64,000 nucleotides of DNA from Serripes groenlandicus (Eukaryota; Mollusca; Bivalvia; Cardiida; Cardiidae): the NCBI GenBank assembly GCA_031761405.1, contig JASEVX010000001.1:49213102-49277101 (forward strand). The letters are read 5' to 3'. The translations under genes were made by a program, and so were the position numbers. The notes under the pieces were generated by a model, which saw nothing but the letters and a program-made list of their open reading frames with translations, had not been told where the DNA came from and searched no databases. Numbering within the stretch: the first letter of the stretch is position 1; every line of letters begins with the position of its first letter. Below, in pieces: positions 52,440 to 63,141 of the stretch.

Positions 52440-53825
52440 ACAAGAGGGCCATGATGGCCCTGGATCGCTCACCTTAATTATGCAATGTACTGCAATGCAA
52501 AACACATCAAGACAATTATTCTGAATGCAACCTCCACAGTGTTAACAATATTTTCCTTCGTTTGGCCTAGTGATCTATATTTTTTTACCTGATATGACCC
52601 ATATTCCAACATGGACTAGATATCATCAAGACAACATTCTGACAAAGTTTCAACTTGCTCAAAGTAAAAATGCGGCCTCCGGAGTTTGAACAATATTTTC
52701 CTTTATTGACCTAGTTTCTGATCGAATATGACCCATATTCGAACTTGACCTAGATATAATTCAGACAAACATTCTGACCAAATTTCAAGCTGCTGAAGCA
52801 AAAAATGCGGCATCCAAAGTGTTCACAAGATTTTCCTTCAATTTGATCTAGTGACCTAGTTTTTGACCCAGCATGACCCATATTCGAACTTGGCCTACAT
52901 ATCATCAAGAAAAACATTCTGATAAAGTTTTATCATGCTGAAATTTAAAATGCAGTATCCAAAGTGTTCACAAGATTTTCCTTCAATTTGATCTAGTGAC
53001 CTAGTTTTTGACCCCACATGACCCATATTCAAACTTGGCCTAGATATCATTCAGCTAAACATTCTGAACAAATTTCAAGCCGCTGAAGCAAAACATGCGG
53101 CTTCTACAGAGTTAACAAGATTTTCCCTCAATTTGGCCTAGTGACCTAGTTTCTGACCCAATATGACCCATATTTGAACTTGACCTAGATATCTTTAAGA
53201 CAAACATTCTGACCAAATTTCAAGCTGCTGAAGCGAAAAATGTCGCATCAAAAGTGTTAACAAGATTTTCCTTCAATTTGACCTAGTGACCTAGTTTTTG
53301 ACCCGGCATAACCCATATTCGAACTTGACCTAAATATTTTTAAGACAAACATTTTGACAAAATTTCAAACTGCTGAAGCAAAAATTGCGGCCTCTGGAGT
53401 GTTAACGAGATTTTCCTTCAATTTGACCTAGTGACCTACTGTTTGATCCGACGTGACCCATGTTCGAACTTGACCTACATATCATCAAGACAAACATTCT
53501 GATAGAGTTTCAACATGCTCAAGTTGAAAATGTGGCCTCCAGAGTGTTAACAAGATTTCCCTTCAATTCGACCTAGTGACCTAGTTTTTGACCTCATATG
53601 GCCCGGTTTCGAACTTGTCCAAGATTTTATGGAGATGAACGTTCTGATAAACTTTCATGAAGATTGGATGCAAAATGTAGCCTGTAGAGTGTTAACAAGG
53701 TCAAATGTTGACGACGCACGACGCACGACGGACGACGCACGACGGACGACGCACGACGGACGGACGCCGGACAAAATGTGATCACAATAGCTCACCTTGC
53801 ACTTCGTGCATAGGTGAGCTAAAAA
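52440..53825 (+). mobile_element. Tandem-cored element, about eight ~145-bp units (CTCACCT family)
   Basis: ACAAGAGGGCCATGATGG start (hairpin GGGCCATGATGGCCC), arm CGCTCACCTT, eight core units as in 18419-19633, a (GACGACGCAC)n tract at 53710-53765, then AGCTCACCTTGCACTTCGTG closing to AGGTGAGCTAAAAA. Confidence 0.82.
53708..53768 (+). repeat. GACGACGCAC/GGACGACGCAC minisatellite
   Basis: Five to six copies of GACG(C/G)AC-type words just inside the 3' end of the element. Equivalent shorter GACGGAC tracts sit at this place in its relatives. Confidence 0.8.
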
Positions 53826-54146
53826 TAAAAAATAAAATTGCCCTGCTTTCGTCTCCTGTTTTACTTCAGTTCTCTTCATGCTGAAATAGTGTATTTTACA
53901 CCACTGTAAAGATAATTTAATTTCCCACAATGTTTATACTGACATATAAAAAGTAGTTACAATATTTTATACAGATAGTTGGGTTTAATTAGGACAGGTG
54001 TCAAATTCTTATGATTTTCCCAATACCCTGTATGGAGATAGTGTAGAGGCTTTTATCAGTAGTTTATTGACTATTGGTTTATCAGATAGATGCCTATATA
54101 TGGAGATAATATAGGTAAATGGGCAGTTGGGCTATCCAGTAAAGGG

Positions 54147-54384
54147 ATAAGACATCAAAGTGTTTTAAAAAGAAACAAACTGTCCTTTAATTAATCGTTA
54201 GATCAGCCACAATTATACAATTATCACATTCATTCCAATTATTTGTATAATCAAAACAAATGCCGAATATAATTAATAAAGTCATCATCATATCATTTCC
54301 GTCTTGTATAAGACATCAAAGTGTTTTAAAAAGAAACAAAATGTTCTTTTATTAATCGTTAGATCAGCCACAATTATACGATTA
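54147..54384 (+). repeat. ~75-bp direct duplication, 161 bp apart
   Basis: 'aagacatcaaagtgttttaa' through 'cgttagatcagccacaatta' occurs at 54147-54221 and 54308-54382 with a few changes. In 53990-54130 'tatggagata' words also repeat. Confidence 0.8.
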
Positions 54385-54528
54385 ACACTACACAAACAAA
54401 AGGTTATCAATAAAATCGAATGCGGCTGTTTTCACAGTTGAGGTGTGAATTATAATTAACCTCTGGTCAGTTACGTGTGACAAATTGAAAAGAACAAGAG
54501 GTGTATATATTTTATCTATTTTTCCAAG

Positions 54529-54582
54529 TACTCGGTTAACATACGGTTAACCGAGTAACCAATTAATCGCCGACATCCCTAC
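54529..54582. repeat. Perfect 12-bp hairpin, possibly a hAT-type end
   Basis: TACTCGGTTAAC-ATACG-GTTAACCGAGTA, then 'attaatcgccgacatcccta'. The terminal CATCCCTA resembles hAT right ends, but no matching left end or target duplication was found. Confidence 0.4.
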
Positions 54583-54599
54583 TGGTAACGAATTTTTGA

Positions 54600-55480
54600 C
54601 ATAAAAATAACCACGCTTGTTTACATTGCCTGTTCGTACTCAAAAAAGTTTGACCCGTACTCCAATATAGTATACTTACTAGAAAATGATTGGTCAAGCA
54701 CAGAACATACAATTCTCTTATTTACTGTTTTGTTTGTACGGTAAACATTGTTTTGTCTAAATAAAAATAAACCTTTTACAAAAAAAAAAATCTTTGTTGT
54801 TTTGGAATTACCATGATTGAAATATTTCCAGAGATCTTCCAAGATTTTGAAAACATTGGACCCATGGCCCACTGAGTCTGAAAAAGGTGGGCCATTTTCA
54901 AAAACTTTGGGCCATTGTATAATATTATTTACCTGACTGAATTTGGGCACCAAAAATCTGGCTCTGCTCCAGCTCAAACATAATACTGTTTTAAGTTACC
55001 TATTTAATACTGTTTAAAACCAACATTGATCATAAAATTCATCAACTATTAATTCAAAGCTTTATATATCATGAGTTATCTGTCTCTTAACTTAAAAACA
55101 TCTAGGATGCTTTCAACTTCTGCATCATTCAACTCTCTGTGTAGATGCATACAGATTCTTAAAAGTGAACCCAGTGTACATTCTGATATAATTACTAAAG
55201 TGAAAGTCAATTTCCAGAAAACTCTCCTACCTTAACCGAAACGAAGTCTGTGTTTAAATCATTTAGACAAGTACTTGCTAGTTTTATCATCTATAATTTA
55301 TATTATAACCAATGTCTTCATTTAGTTGAATATCATATTCGGTAAACAACCTGAATGATTTATATGTATATAAACAATGCAATTTTTGTTATCGTATTTT
55401 TAAGTCGGAAAGGCAAAAAACAAGTCTCAATTTCAGGCACGCCCCCAAGGCACATTTCCGGGAATTTTGCGTCGCCATTT
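54600..55480. other. Unassigned stretch
   Basis: A 118-codon leftward frame (54621-54977) is the longest, but it shows no recognised motif and contains low-complexity runs. I do not call it a gene. Confidence 0.35.
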
Positions 55481-55484
55481 TTAA

Positions 55485-55735
55485 TAGTGTGACTATTCTT
55501 ACTCGAAAATCAACTTTTCTTACTCGAAACTCAACTTTTGTTACTCGACACTCAACTTTTGTTACTCAACACTCAACTTTTCTTACTTGACACTCAACTT
55601 TCCTTAATCGAAACTCAACTTTCCTTAATCGAAACTCAACTTTTCTTACTTGACACTCAACTTTTCTTAATCGAAACTCAACTTTTCTTACTTGACACTC
55701 AACTTTTCTTACTCAATCTGTGACACTCAACAATA
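55485..55735 (+). repeat. 21-bp minisatellite, about 11 units
   Basis: Units of 'ctcaacttttcttactcgaaa' type (variants ACTTGACA, AATCGAAA, ACTCAACA). Since 21 is divisible by 3, one frame stays open through it as a repeated LLDTQLF/LIETQLF heptad. Nothing else supports translation. Confidence 0.92.
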
Positions 55736-56004
55736 AGGTGAAGAAAATAAAAAGAAATTTTAATTTTTCACATGCTTTTCCCCCCTAACTTAATGTTTTC
55801 TTCCTATCTTATGACTCTACAGGGCGATTGGACAGAAAGGGATCAAGGGTTAATTATAAGCAGTGATACAGTGACATATTGTATGACAAATTATACTCCC
55901 ATTTGCTGGACTAAACTAAATCATTAATCATTCTTAATAGACAAGTTGACAATCACATCAGGAACATCATTTCAAATAAGTGATAATCTCCGCACGCATT
56001 TAAC

Positions 56005-56158
56005 CATGGCAGTCAGTAACTATCAGTAAGAAATATTACTGTGGTCAGATATATTACTATGGGAGTTGGTAACCATCAGTTAGAATTTAACTGTGGCAGC
56101 CAGTAACCATCAGAAAGAAATATTACTGTGGCAGCTGGTTATTCCATCAGTTAGAAAT
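56005..56158 (+). repeat. Degenerate ~45-bp tandem repeat
   Basis: 'ggcag.cagtaaccatcag' and 'aagaaatattactgtgg' recur three to four times. The remainder of 55740-56344 shows nothing. Confidence 0.6.
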
Positions 56159-56344
56159 ACAAAGCCCAATACCCACTTGGGTCATACATAATGACTTTAT
56201 AAATGACATTAGTGCACTGGTGTTTTTCTTGGTACTGACCATTGCAGGGGTAAACATTGATTGTAATGCAATATTTCAATAAAAACTTAATTGGTTTAAA
56301 GACTTTTGAAAACTCTTTGTTGGTTTATCGACTTTTGAAAACAC

Positions 56345-56520
56345 TTTGTTGGTTTATGAAAACAATGTGTGGCAAAAGTAGATGTTTGATATTTTGAGTA
56401 ATTTCTTGTTTTGCCACAATGTCTTTATCTTTATTCAATACTTATTCTATAGTTTGTTAGGTGTCCCGTATTTATGCCTAGATGTTTCCAAAGTTGTCTG
56501 CTGCAGATTTGTATATATAA
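56345..56520 (+). mobile_element. TTAA MITE, both ends lost
   Basis: 'aacaatgtgtggcaaaagta', 'cttgttttgccacaatg', GTTGTCTGCTGCAGATTTG. Terminal repeats are absent. 'gacttttgaaaaca' is doubled just upstream. Confidence 0.55.
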
Positions 56521-56660
56521 TAATTACAAGAGTCATTATTAATCTTCTTTATTCAACAATTTTGTCAGAATTTGTTGCAGTGGGTAAAAAGTTGACTGCA
56601 TCAGGTAATTATAAGGGTTTACAAGTGATATGCTTCATGCAACATTGTCGTATTGTATTA

Positions 56661-56879
56661 TTAACCCTTTCCCTCATATAGACACTTTATGACGCCTCTG
56701 CAGCAGACGGCCTTTTGAAAGAAGAAATTGCTCAAAACGAGCAATTTCTCCTTTTGCCACAATGTTTTCCACTTTTAGTCATAGGTAACTATCCATTCAA
56801 TTATAGAGATTTTCAATTCTTTGATAAAATATGTTCAAAGTCGTCTGCTGCAGAATTGTCGTATGAGGGAAAGGGTTAA
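56661..56879 (+). mobile_element. piggyBac-like TTAA MITE, near-consensus
   Basis: TTAACCCTTTCCCTCATATA to GTATGAGGGAAAGGGTTAA, both TTAA intact. The 'aaaacatagtgac' segment left of the central hairpin is deleted. Confidence 0.88.
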
Positions 56880-56917
56880 CAAAGTCAGTTAAGTGTGAAA
56901 AACTAAACATGAAACAT

Positions 56918-58221
56918 AACTAGAGATTGCTTTTTGAAAAAAGCGCTTGTCACCCCATTTTGTGTGGTCGTAGGGGAGGAAAAGAAATGATGGAGATGAA
57001 TTTTCAATAGGGGTCATTTGCTGGTGGTGACCAACCTGCACACCAAGTATGAAGTTCCTGGGCCCAAGCAATCTTCAGTTATTGAGCGGAAATCATTTTT
57101 CAGCCCAAGGTCACCGGGACCTTGACCTTTGACCTACTGACATCAAAATCAAAAAGGGTCATCTACAGGTTAGGACCAACCTGCACATCAAGTATGAAGT
57201 TCCTGGGCATAAGCATTCTTAAGTTATTGAGTAAAAAACATTTTTCAGCTGAAGGTTAGTGACCTTGACATTTGACCTTGTGACCTCAAAATCAAACAAA
57301 TTCAATAAAGGTCATCTACTGGTTAGGACCAACCTGCACACCAGGTATGAAGTTCCTTGACATAAGCATTCTTTAGTTATTAAGCGGAAACCATTTTTTC
57401 AGCTGAAGGTTACCATGACCTTGACCTTTGAGCTGGTGACCTCAAAACCAATAGGGGTCATCTACTGATGGTGACCAACCTGCACACCAAGTATTAACTT
57501 CCATGGCCAAAGCATTCTACAGTTATTAAGCAAAAACAATGTTTCAGCTCATTGTTACTGTGACCTTGACCTTTGACATTGTGACCTCAAAATCAAACAA
57601 AAAATAAATAAGAGTCATCTTCTGGTTAGAACCAACCAGCACACCAGGTATGAAGTTCCTCGACATAAGCATTCTTTAGTTATTGAGCGGAAACCATTTT
57701 TCAGCTGAAGGTAACCATGACCTTGACCTTTAACATAGTGACCTCAAAATCAATAGGGGTCATCTGCTGGTGATGACCAACCTGCACACCATGTATTAAC
57801 TTCCATGGCCAACGCATTCTACAGTTATTAAGCAAAAACAATTTTTCAGCTCATTGTCACTGTGACCTTTCAGCTCAAGGTCGACTTTAGACGAACTGAC
57901 CTCAAAATCAATAGGGGTCTTCTACTGGGTATGGCCAACCTACATACCTAGTATGGAGTTCCTCGGCCAAAGTGTTCTTCAGTTATTGAGCGGAAACCAT
58001 TTTTTACCTCACACGGTCATCATGACCTGACCTTTGACCTTCTGTTATCAAAATCAATAGGGGTCAGCTAATGGTCATGACCAACCTGCATACCAAGTAT
58101 GAAGTTCCTAAGCCCAAGCGTCCTTCAGTTATTGAGCGGAAACAAGTGTGACAGACAGAAGGACAAACGGAATGGGCAAAAACAATATGTCACCCCCATG
58201 TATGAGGGGAGACATAATAAT
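56918..58221 (+). mobile_element. Tandem-cored element, about eight ~150-bp units (TGTCWCCCC arms)
   Basis: ACTAGAGATTGCTTTTTG start with hairpin GCTTTTTGAAAAAAGC, arm TTGTCACCCC. Core units repeat 'caacctgcacaccaagtatg', 'cagttattgagcggaaacc' and 'tgaccttgacctttgacct'. The 3' end is CACCCCCATGTATGAGGGG then AGACATAATAA, whose inverse TGTCTCCCC matches the 5' arm. The TGACCTTTGACCT words are inverse DR1 arrangements. Confidence 0.75.
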
Positions 58222-58243
58222 TGATCAAAGTGTGTGGTAAAAT

Positions 58244-58473
58244 TTAACCGTTCCTTAGATACAACAAATCTGCAGCAGACGACTTTGAAACTTATGCAAT
58301 ACATGTACTATGATCAATAGAAAATCACTATTAAGAATAGAATAGATATTAGATACAGATGAACATATACGGGCAAAAGGAGAAATTGCCTATGCTGAGC
58401 AATTTCTCTTTTTACCATAAAGTTTTCTGCTGCAAATGATTCAAAATTCATAAGCAAGTGGAAAAGGGTTTTA
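58244..58473 (-). mobile_element. TTAA MITE, decayed
   Basis: TTAACCGTTCCTTAGATACAAC left, CTGCAGCAGACG, central 'gagaaattgcc..gagcaatttctc', and GTGGAAAAGGGTTTTA right. Confidence 0.7.
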
Positions 58474-58623
58474 TCCCGTTTCGAGGTAAAAATGCCTTTG
58501 CATGCCATGCCACTTCAGCAAATACTTTTCGAAAACATTTTAGGAAAAGAATATATTGCTAAACATAGTGACAGACATTTTCTCCCTTTCCCAGAATATT
58601 TTTTGATAAAAAAGACAACATTA

Positions 58624-59026
58624 ACAAGATGTGTTTGTGAAACACTGATGCCCCCGAATGGCAACATCTAGGTCAAAGGTCAAGGTGGCAAGGTCAAAAA
58701 TGTTGGTACTGACAGAAAGGTCATGTCACAAGGAATACACATGTGAAATATGGTAGCCGTACCTGTTATGGTTCAAATGTAGTGGTCAAGGTTAAAGTTT
58801 TTTTCGAGAATGGCAACATCTAGGTCAAAGGTCAAGGTCGCAAGGTCAAAATTTTTGGTACTGACAGAAAGGTCATGTCACAAGGAATACACATGTGAAA
58901 TATGGTAGCCGTACCTGTTATGGTTCAAAAGAAGTGGTCAAGGTTAAAGTTTTTTTCGACAGACGTGCAGACAGACAGGCCAAAAACTAGATGCCCACCG
59001 AATCGGTGATTCCGGGGGCATAAAAA
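58624..59026 (+). mobile_element. Tandem-cored element, two units (GATGCCCCC family)
   Basis: The shortest of three copies: ACAAGATGTGTTTGTG, GATGCCCCC, two core units, a GACA tract, and the ATGCCC-ACCGAATCGG..GGGCAT hairpin with an A tail. The ends are almost identical to the six- and eight-unit copies. Confidence 0.82.
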
Positions 59027-59481
59027 TATTGTCAGATCGATGTTTCAAGATATTTGCAAAGCGGCCGCTTCTACAAAATGCCATATTAGCTGAGCCTGGT
59101 AATTCAGTGAGGATATTACTAAATAAATAAGCCTCTGTCTAATGGCTATCCTAATTGAAAGCAGTAATTATAGTGTTATGTTTTCTAATTGAATATTCCA
59201 TTTAATCTGCATTGTAATCACACTGGAAAGGTTTGTTTGAATTGATACAGAATCAGATCAGATTACATAAATGCAAATTGTTCATACATGAACATGGTGA
59301 ACCCTGTTTAGATTCACTCCATGTCATTGTATGCTTTACCTGCATTCACTATTGATAATTCCAAGCAGAAGTTTCCCACCCAAAGCCAATTAAACTATCT
59401 TTTAGACCAAGTCAATAGTGTAGCGGTTAGTTAGTGTAAACGCCTATAGGAGACCAATGTCCTCTATTTCTGGTCACTTTA
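59027..59481. other. No feature seen
   Basis: No repeat, motif or usable frame. Confidence 0.4.
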
Positions 59482-59635
59482 ACTAGAATGGAGTGCTCCG
59501 CGTAGCACGTGTGTCACCTGCACTTGCTCATTGAAAGTGTAACGAAAAAGAGTGACGACAGACAGACAGACAGACGCCGGACAAAAAAAAAAGTAATCCC
59601 TAAGTGCCTACCATGCTACGCAGGGTGACACAAAA
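59482..59635 (+). mobile_element. Miniature ACTAGA element, second copy
   Basis: Matches 19771-19926: ACTAGAATGGAGTGCTCC, a (GACA)n tract, 'gacgccggac', 'aagtgcctaccatgctacgc', then AGGGTGACACAA. Confidence 0.75.
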
Positions 59636-59693
59636 ATGGCTCTCAGGGTTGTTGGATAATTAAGGACTGATGCATTGAAGTCAGGATGAATAA

Positions 59694-61040
59694 TTAGTCG
59701 CCGGGCAGAAGCCCGCGACTTCTATTTTTAATAGCTTTTCGGAAATGACATGGGAGGAGAAATTATTATTAGAAAAAAAACAATTTTAAATGTCTTGAAC
59801 ATATAATAATTGCGTTTGTTTAAAAACACTAAGTTATGACACATCTAAAATGAAATAAATGTTCCGATGTTTTAAGTATTTGCAGTTTCTTTATTTTGAC
59901 TCACATTTATGTTTTTTTGTTTTATTTACGAAGACAAAACAGTCCCTATTAGGCTTGCAGCAGACTGTTATGTGTCAATATCGAGATAAAAGTCACGTCG
60001 AATTCTCCTTTTAATAGCAATTTTAACTTACTGAAAGTTATTTTCATGTTCAAAGAGATGTCTTGATTTATGAAGAATGCATTTAATAATGTTTAACCAT
60101 GTATATCTAAAATATGAACTGTTTCTAAGTTAAATATGTTGATGAAGTGACTACCGAATACCGACTGCGTAGATAAATCTCCTTTGCAGAGAGCCGTTTT
60201 TTATATTCACTAACAAATAGTTAATTATAGGCGATTTAAAATGTTTATTTGGTTCGAAACAAATGAAGAAAAGAACAAACTGAGATTAAACTGGTTTTAA
60301 TATAAAAATTACTTTGAATGAACACTCTCTCTGCCTATAAAGAGAGTGTAAAGAACGACAATTATGCGAAGAAGAAACGAATCGGGTCTTTCGTACAAAA
60401 TTATTTCGTCCTTGATAATTTTAAATGTGTCATTATATTCTCTACAGTCATTTTGCTTGCGATCTGTATATTGTTATGCATCATTGACACAAGGACGCTC
60501 ATCATTATATACTTTTAAAACACACCCTCTGCCTATATAAAGAGAGTGTAAAGAACGACAACTATGCGAAGATGAAACGAATCGGGTCTTTCATACCAAA
60601 TTATTTCGTCCTTCACAATTTTAAATGTGTCATTAGATTCCCTCGACGAATTTTGCTTGCGATCTGCATATTGTTATGCATCATTGACACAAGGGCGCTC
60701 ATCATTATATAATTTTAAAACATGAGTAGACTAATGATTGGCAAGATTACTCATTTCCTGTTTATAATGATCAATAATTAGTTGGCTGTGTGTATGATCA
60801 ACCTACCTTAGAATGGAGATTGATCATAAACAATGAAAGGCTTCAATTATATTTCAATGAAGGACATTCACTTCGTTGACAAAAAAATGCAAGTTATGAT
60901 ACATTTTCACTTGACCCCACGCCTGATGTTCCAATATGCCCCTCAGTTGATAACGGTTTTTTCAACTACTATAATGTAAGTGTTATGCATAACTGATTTC
61001 CGGCGGCATTGATGCGTTGCATCAACTTTCTCTTGTATGT
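59694..61040 (-). mobile_element. Helitron-like non-autonomous element, copy 2, with internal duplication
   Basis: The inverse of 33988-35145. Its 3' terminus (minus strand) is the hairpin GTCGCGGGC-TTCT-GCCCGGCGAC, CTAA at 59697-59694, then T. It is longer than copy 1 mainly because a ~200-bp inner segment is doubled. The left end fades near 61040. Confidence 0.68.
60323..60722 (-). repeat. ~200-bp tandem duplication inside the Helitron-like copy
   Basis: 'gcctat' plus 'aaagagagtgtaaagaacga' to 'gctcatcattatata' is present at 60323-60521 and 60522-60722 with a modest number of changes. Copy 1 has the segment once. Confidence 0.85.
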
Positions 61041-61329
61041 GTATATATATGGAAATATTTGTTAATGTTATAACAGGGAAGACTGGGCATGCCCAACTGT
61101 GCAGACTCTAAAAATAAAATCTTTATTATGCATTAGTATATACATTTTTATTGCCTCCATTTTCTGAAGAGTTACATATAATATACTACATAATGATTAC
61201 AAATACAATTGCGGTTACATGTATATACAATAAATAGAAAGTAAACAATAGAAAAGAAAAAGAAATTATTGGCATAAATGGCATGTTCTCTTATTGAATC
61301 TTTTTACCCAAGAACAGACCCCAGGAGAT
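61041..61329. other. No feature seen
   Basis: AT-rich, nothing recognised. Confidence 0.4.
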
Positions 61330-61560
61330 TTAACCCTTTCCCTCATATAGACGCTTTCTGACGCCTCTGCAGCAGACGGCTTTTTGAAAACATAGTGACA
61401 AAAGTAGAAATTGCTCAAAACGAGCAATTTCTCCTTTTGACACAATGTTTTCCACTTTTCGTCATAGGTTATCCATTCAATTATAAGAGATTATATATGT
61501 TTTGACAAAATATGTTCAAAGTCATCTGCTGCAGAATTGTTGTATGAGGGAAAGGGTTAA
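61330..61560 (+). mobile_element. piggyBac-like TTAA MITE, near-consensus
   Basis: TTAACCCTTTCCCTCATATA to TATGAGGGAAAGGGTTAA with both TTAA intact, GACGCCTCTGCAGCAGACGG and its inverse. Central hairpin GAAATTGCTC-AAAAC-GAGCAATTTC. Confidence 0.9.
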
Positions 61561-61983
61561 CAATGAAATATTTCGAGTTTAAGTTGCTTTGTAGGCTAGC
61601 TGAATATCAGAGAAGATCTCAGGCAGTCTATGCAGAGGTGCAGACTGACGGTAATCCATGCTGATCAGCAGTTTCTGATGTCTGTTTTAGAGTGACCCGG
61701 CTCAACCTATTCAATTGCCATATATGTACAAAGTAAGCTGTTTAACAGTAAGTACAATATGTATGGGCTAATCCAAGCTCTTTCTTAAGTTTAACCAAAG
61801 GGCTTTGATAGTTCATACTATCTTTAAGTGACACGGTCACTCTTCCCAAGTAAGATCAGCATGTGGATAGGTTGAACTTTCTCTGAAAGCAAAACAGAAA
61901 CAGCAACAATGTGATTTGGTAAGGTAAAGTGACCAAAAAGCTCTTGTTAAGCAGCGTTAAAACATCATTCAAACAAACGAAAC
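61561..61983. other. No feature seen
   Basis: No supported repeat or gene. Confidence 0.4.
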
Positions 61984-62212
61984 TTAACCCTTTCCCTCAT
62001 ATAGTTGCTTTCTGACGCCTCTGCAGCAGACTGCTTTTTGAAAACATAGTGACAAAAGAAGAAATTACTCAAAATGAGCAATTTCTCATTTTGCCACAAT
62101 GTTTTCCACTTTTAGACATAGAGTTATATATCCATTCAATTATAGAATATTTTTTGACAAAATATGTTCAAAGTCAACTGCTGCAGAATTGCCGTATGAG
62201 GGAAAGGGTTAA
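61984..62212 (+). mobile_element. piggyBac-like TTAA MITE, near-consensus
   Basis: TTAACCCTTTCCCTCATATAG to CGTATGAGGGAAAGGGTTAA, both TTAA intact. A strong central hairpin remains. Confidence 0.9.
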
Positions 62213-62430
62213 AGGCAAAGTTTACATGTTACAAAGACTTATTTGAATTAAATAGTTCAAAGTGAGTTTATCCTGATAATTGGAACCTAAACTCCCAGGA
62301 TTTGTCATGGTAATCAGTCTACAGATCAATCCTGAGCCAGATATAACAAACATCCAATTAATTCTTAATTATTAATTAACTTTTGATCAACTAAAATACA
62401 TTATCATTGCAACAATTTACATTTACCTCT

Positions 62431-62640
62431 TCTCAACTTATAACAAATCTGCATCAGATGACTTTGAAAACATTGTGGCAAAAATATGGCAAAATGTCTT
62501 CAAATGAAAGTATTGTTATAGAATTGAATTAAATTCGGTGGTAAAAGTGGAGATTAATTGCTCATAATTAGTAATTTCACCTTTTATCACAGCGGTTTCA
62601 AACAGTGTCTGCAATTGACTCAAAATTTGTAAAGGAGAGA
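62431..62640 (-). mobile_element. TTAA MITE, degenerate
   Basis: 'cttataacaaatctgcatca', 'gaaaacattgtggcaaaa', 'caccttttatcacagcgg'. Termini not recognisable. Confidence 0.5.
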
Positions 62641-62999
62641 ACAAATTGTGAAAAAGCATAATATTTGCCTTCCTGATTTTCTTTTCAGACAGCAGAACAC
62701 TGTAAAAATATAAAGGGTTACCGTGCTTTAAAATTAAAACAAACCCTCAACAGCTCAATTAAATTGGTTCAATTTGTTCCTTTTACCCTGGAACAAATCG
62801 ATCGGAGTCCTTTCACTCTATTTTGTGTAGCAGGGACAATAAAACCACACTTTAAATGGTAATGAAGTATATATCAACAAGATAAATTTATGGATCATAC
62901 TTTATAATGCTTTCAAATATGTTGTTGACAAACCAAGACCTACTTCCAGAGCTCTAGGTAAGGATCAGCGCTTTTCATGTTCTAAAATCATTATCACAT
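62641..62999. other. No feature seen
   Basis: Nothing supported. Confidence 0.4.
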
Positions 63000-63080
63000 A
63001 GGGTTTGCTTTAATAATAAGAGAGAAATTGTGGGGGAAAGAGCTGAATACCCCACCCTCCTTATCTGGACCTCTGCAGTA
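63000..63080 (-). repeat. Dispersed repeat, uninterrupted relative of the hAT target
   Basis: The inverse of 8344-8413. It reads through the CTTATTAT site (AATAATAAG at about 63013-63021 on the plus strand) and on into 'agggtttgc', comparable to 'aaatcctatg' beyond the hAT right flank. This serves as an empty-site comparison. Confidence 0.6.
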
Positions 63081-63141
63081 CTTCATGATACCAGTTGGAT
63101 CCAATATCAAAAATTGACAACTCAATATAGTAAATTAATTG

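Noticed and set aside
54529..54582. Complete hAT element
   Set aside because: Only a possible right end with a hairpin is seen. No left end or 8-bp duplication was found.
54621..54977. 118-codon leftward frame
   Set aside because: It shows no motif, no splice or start context that I can defend, and an A-run low-complexity stretch. It is treated as chance.
55538..55723. Leucine-rich repeat protein
   Set aside because: The heptad comes from the 21-bp minisatellite and has no LRR consensus spacing.
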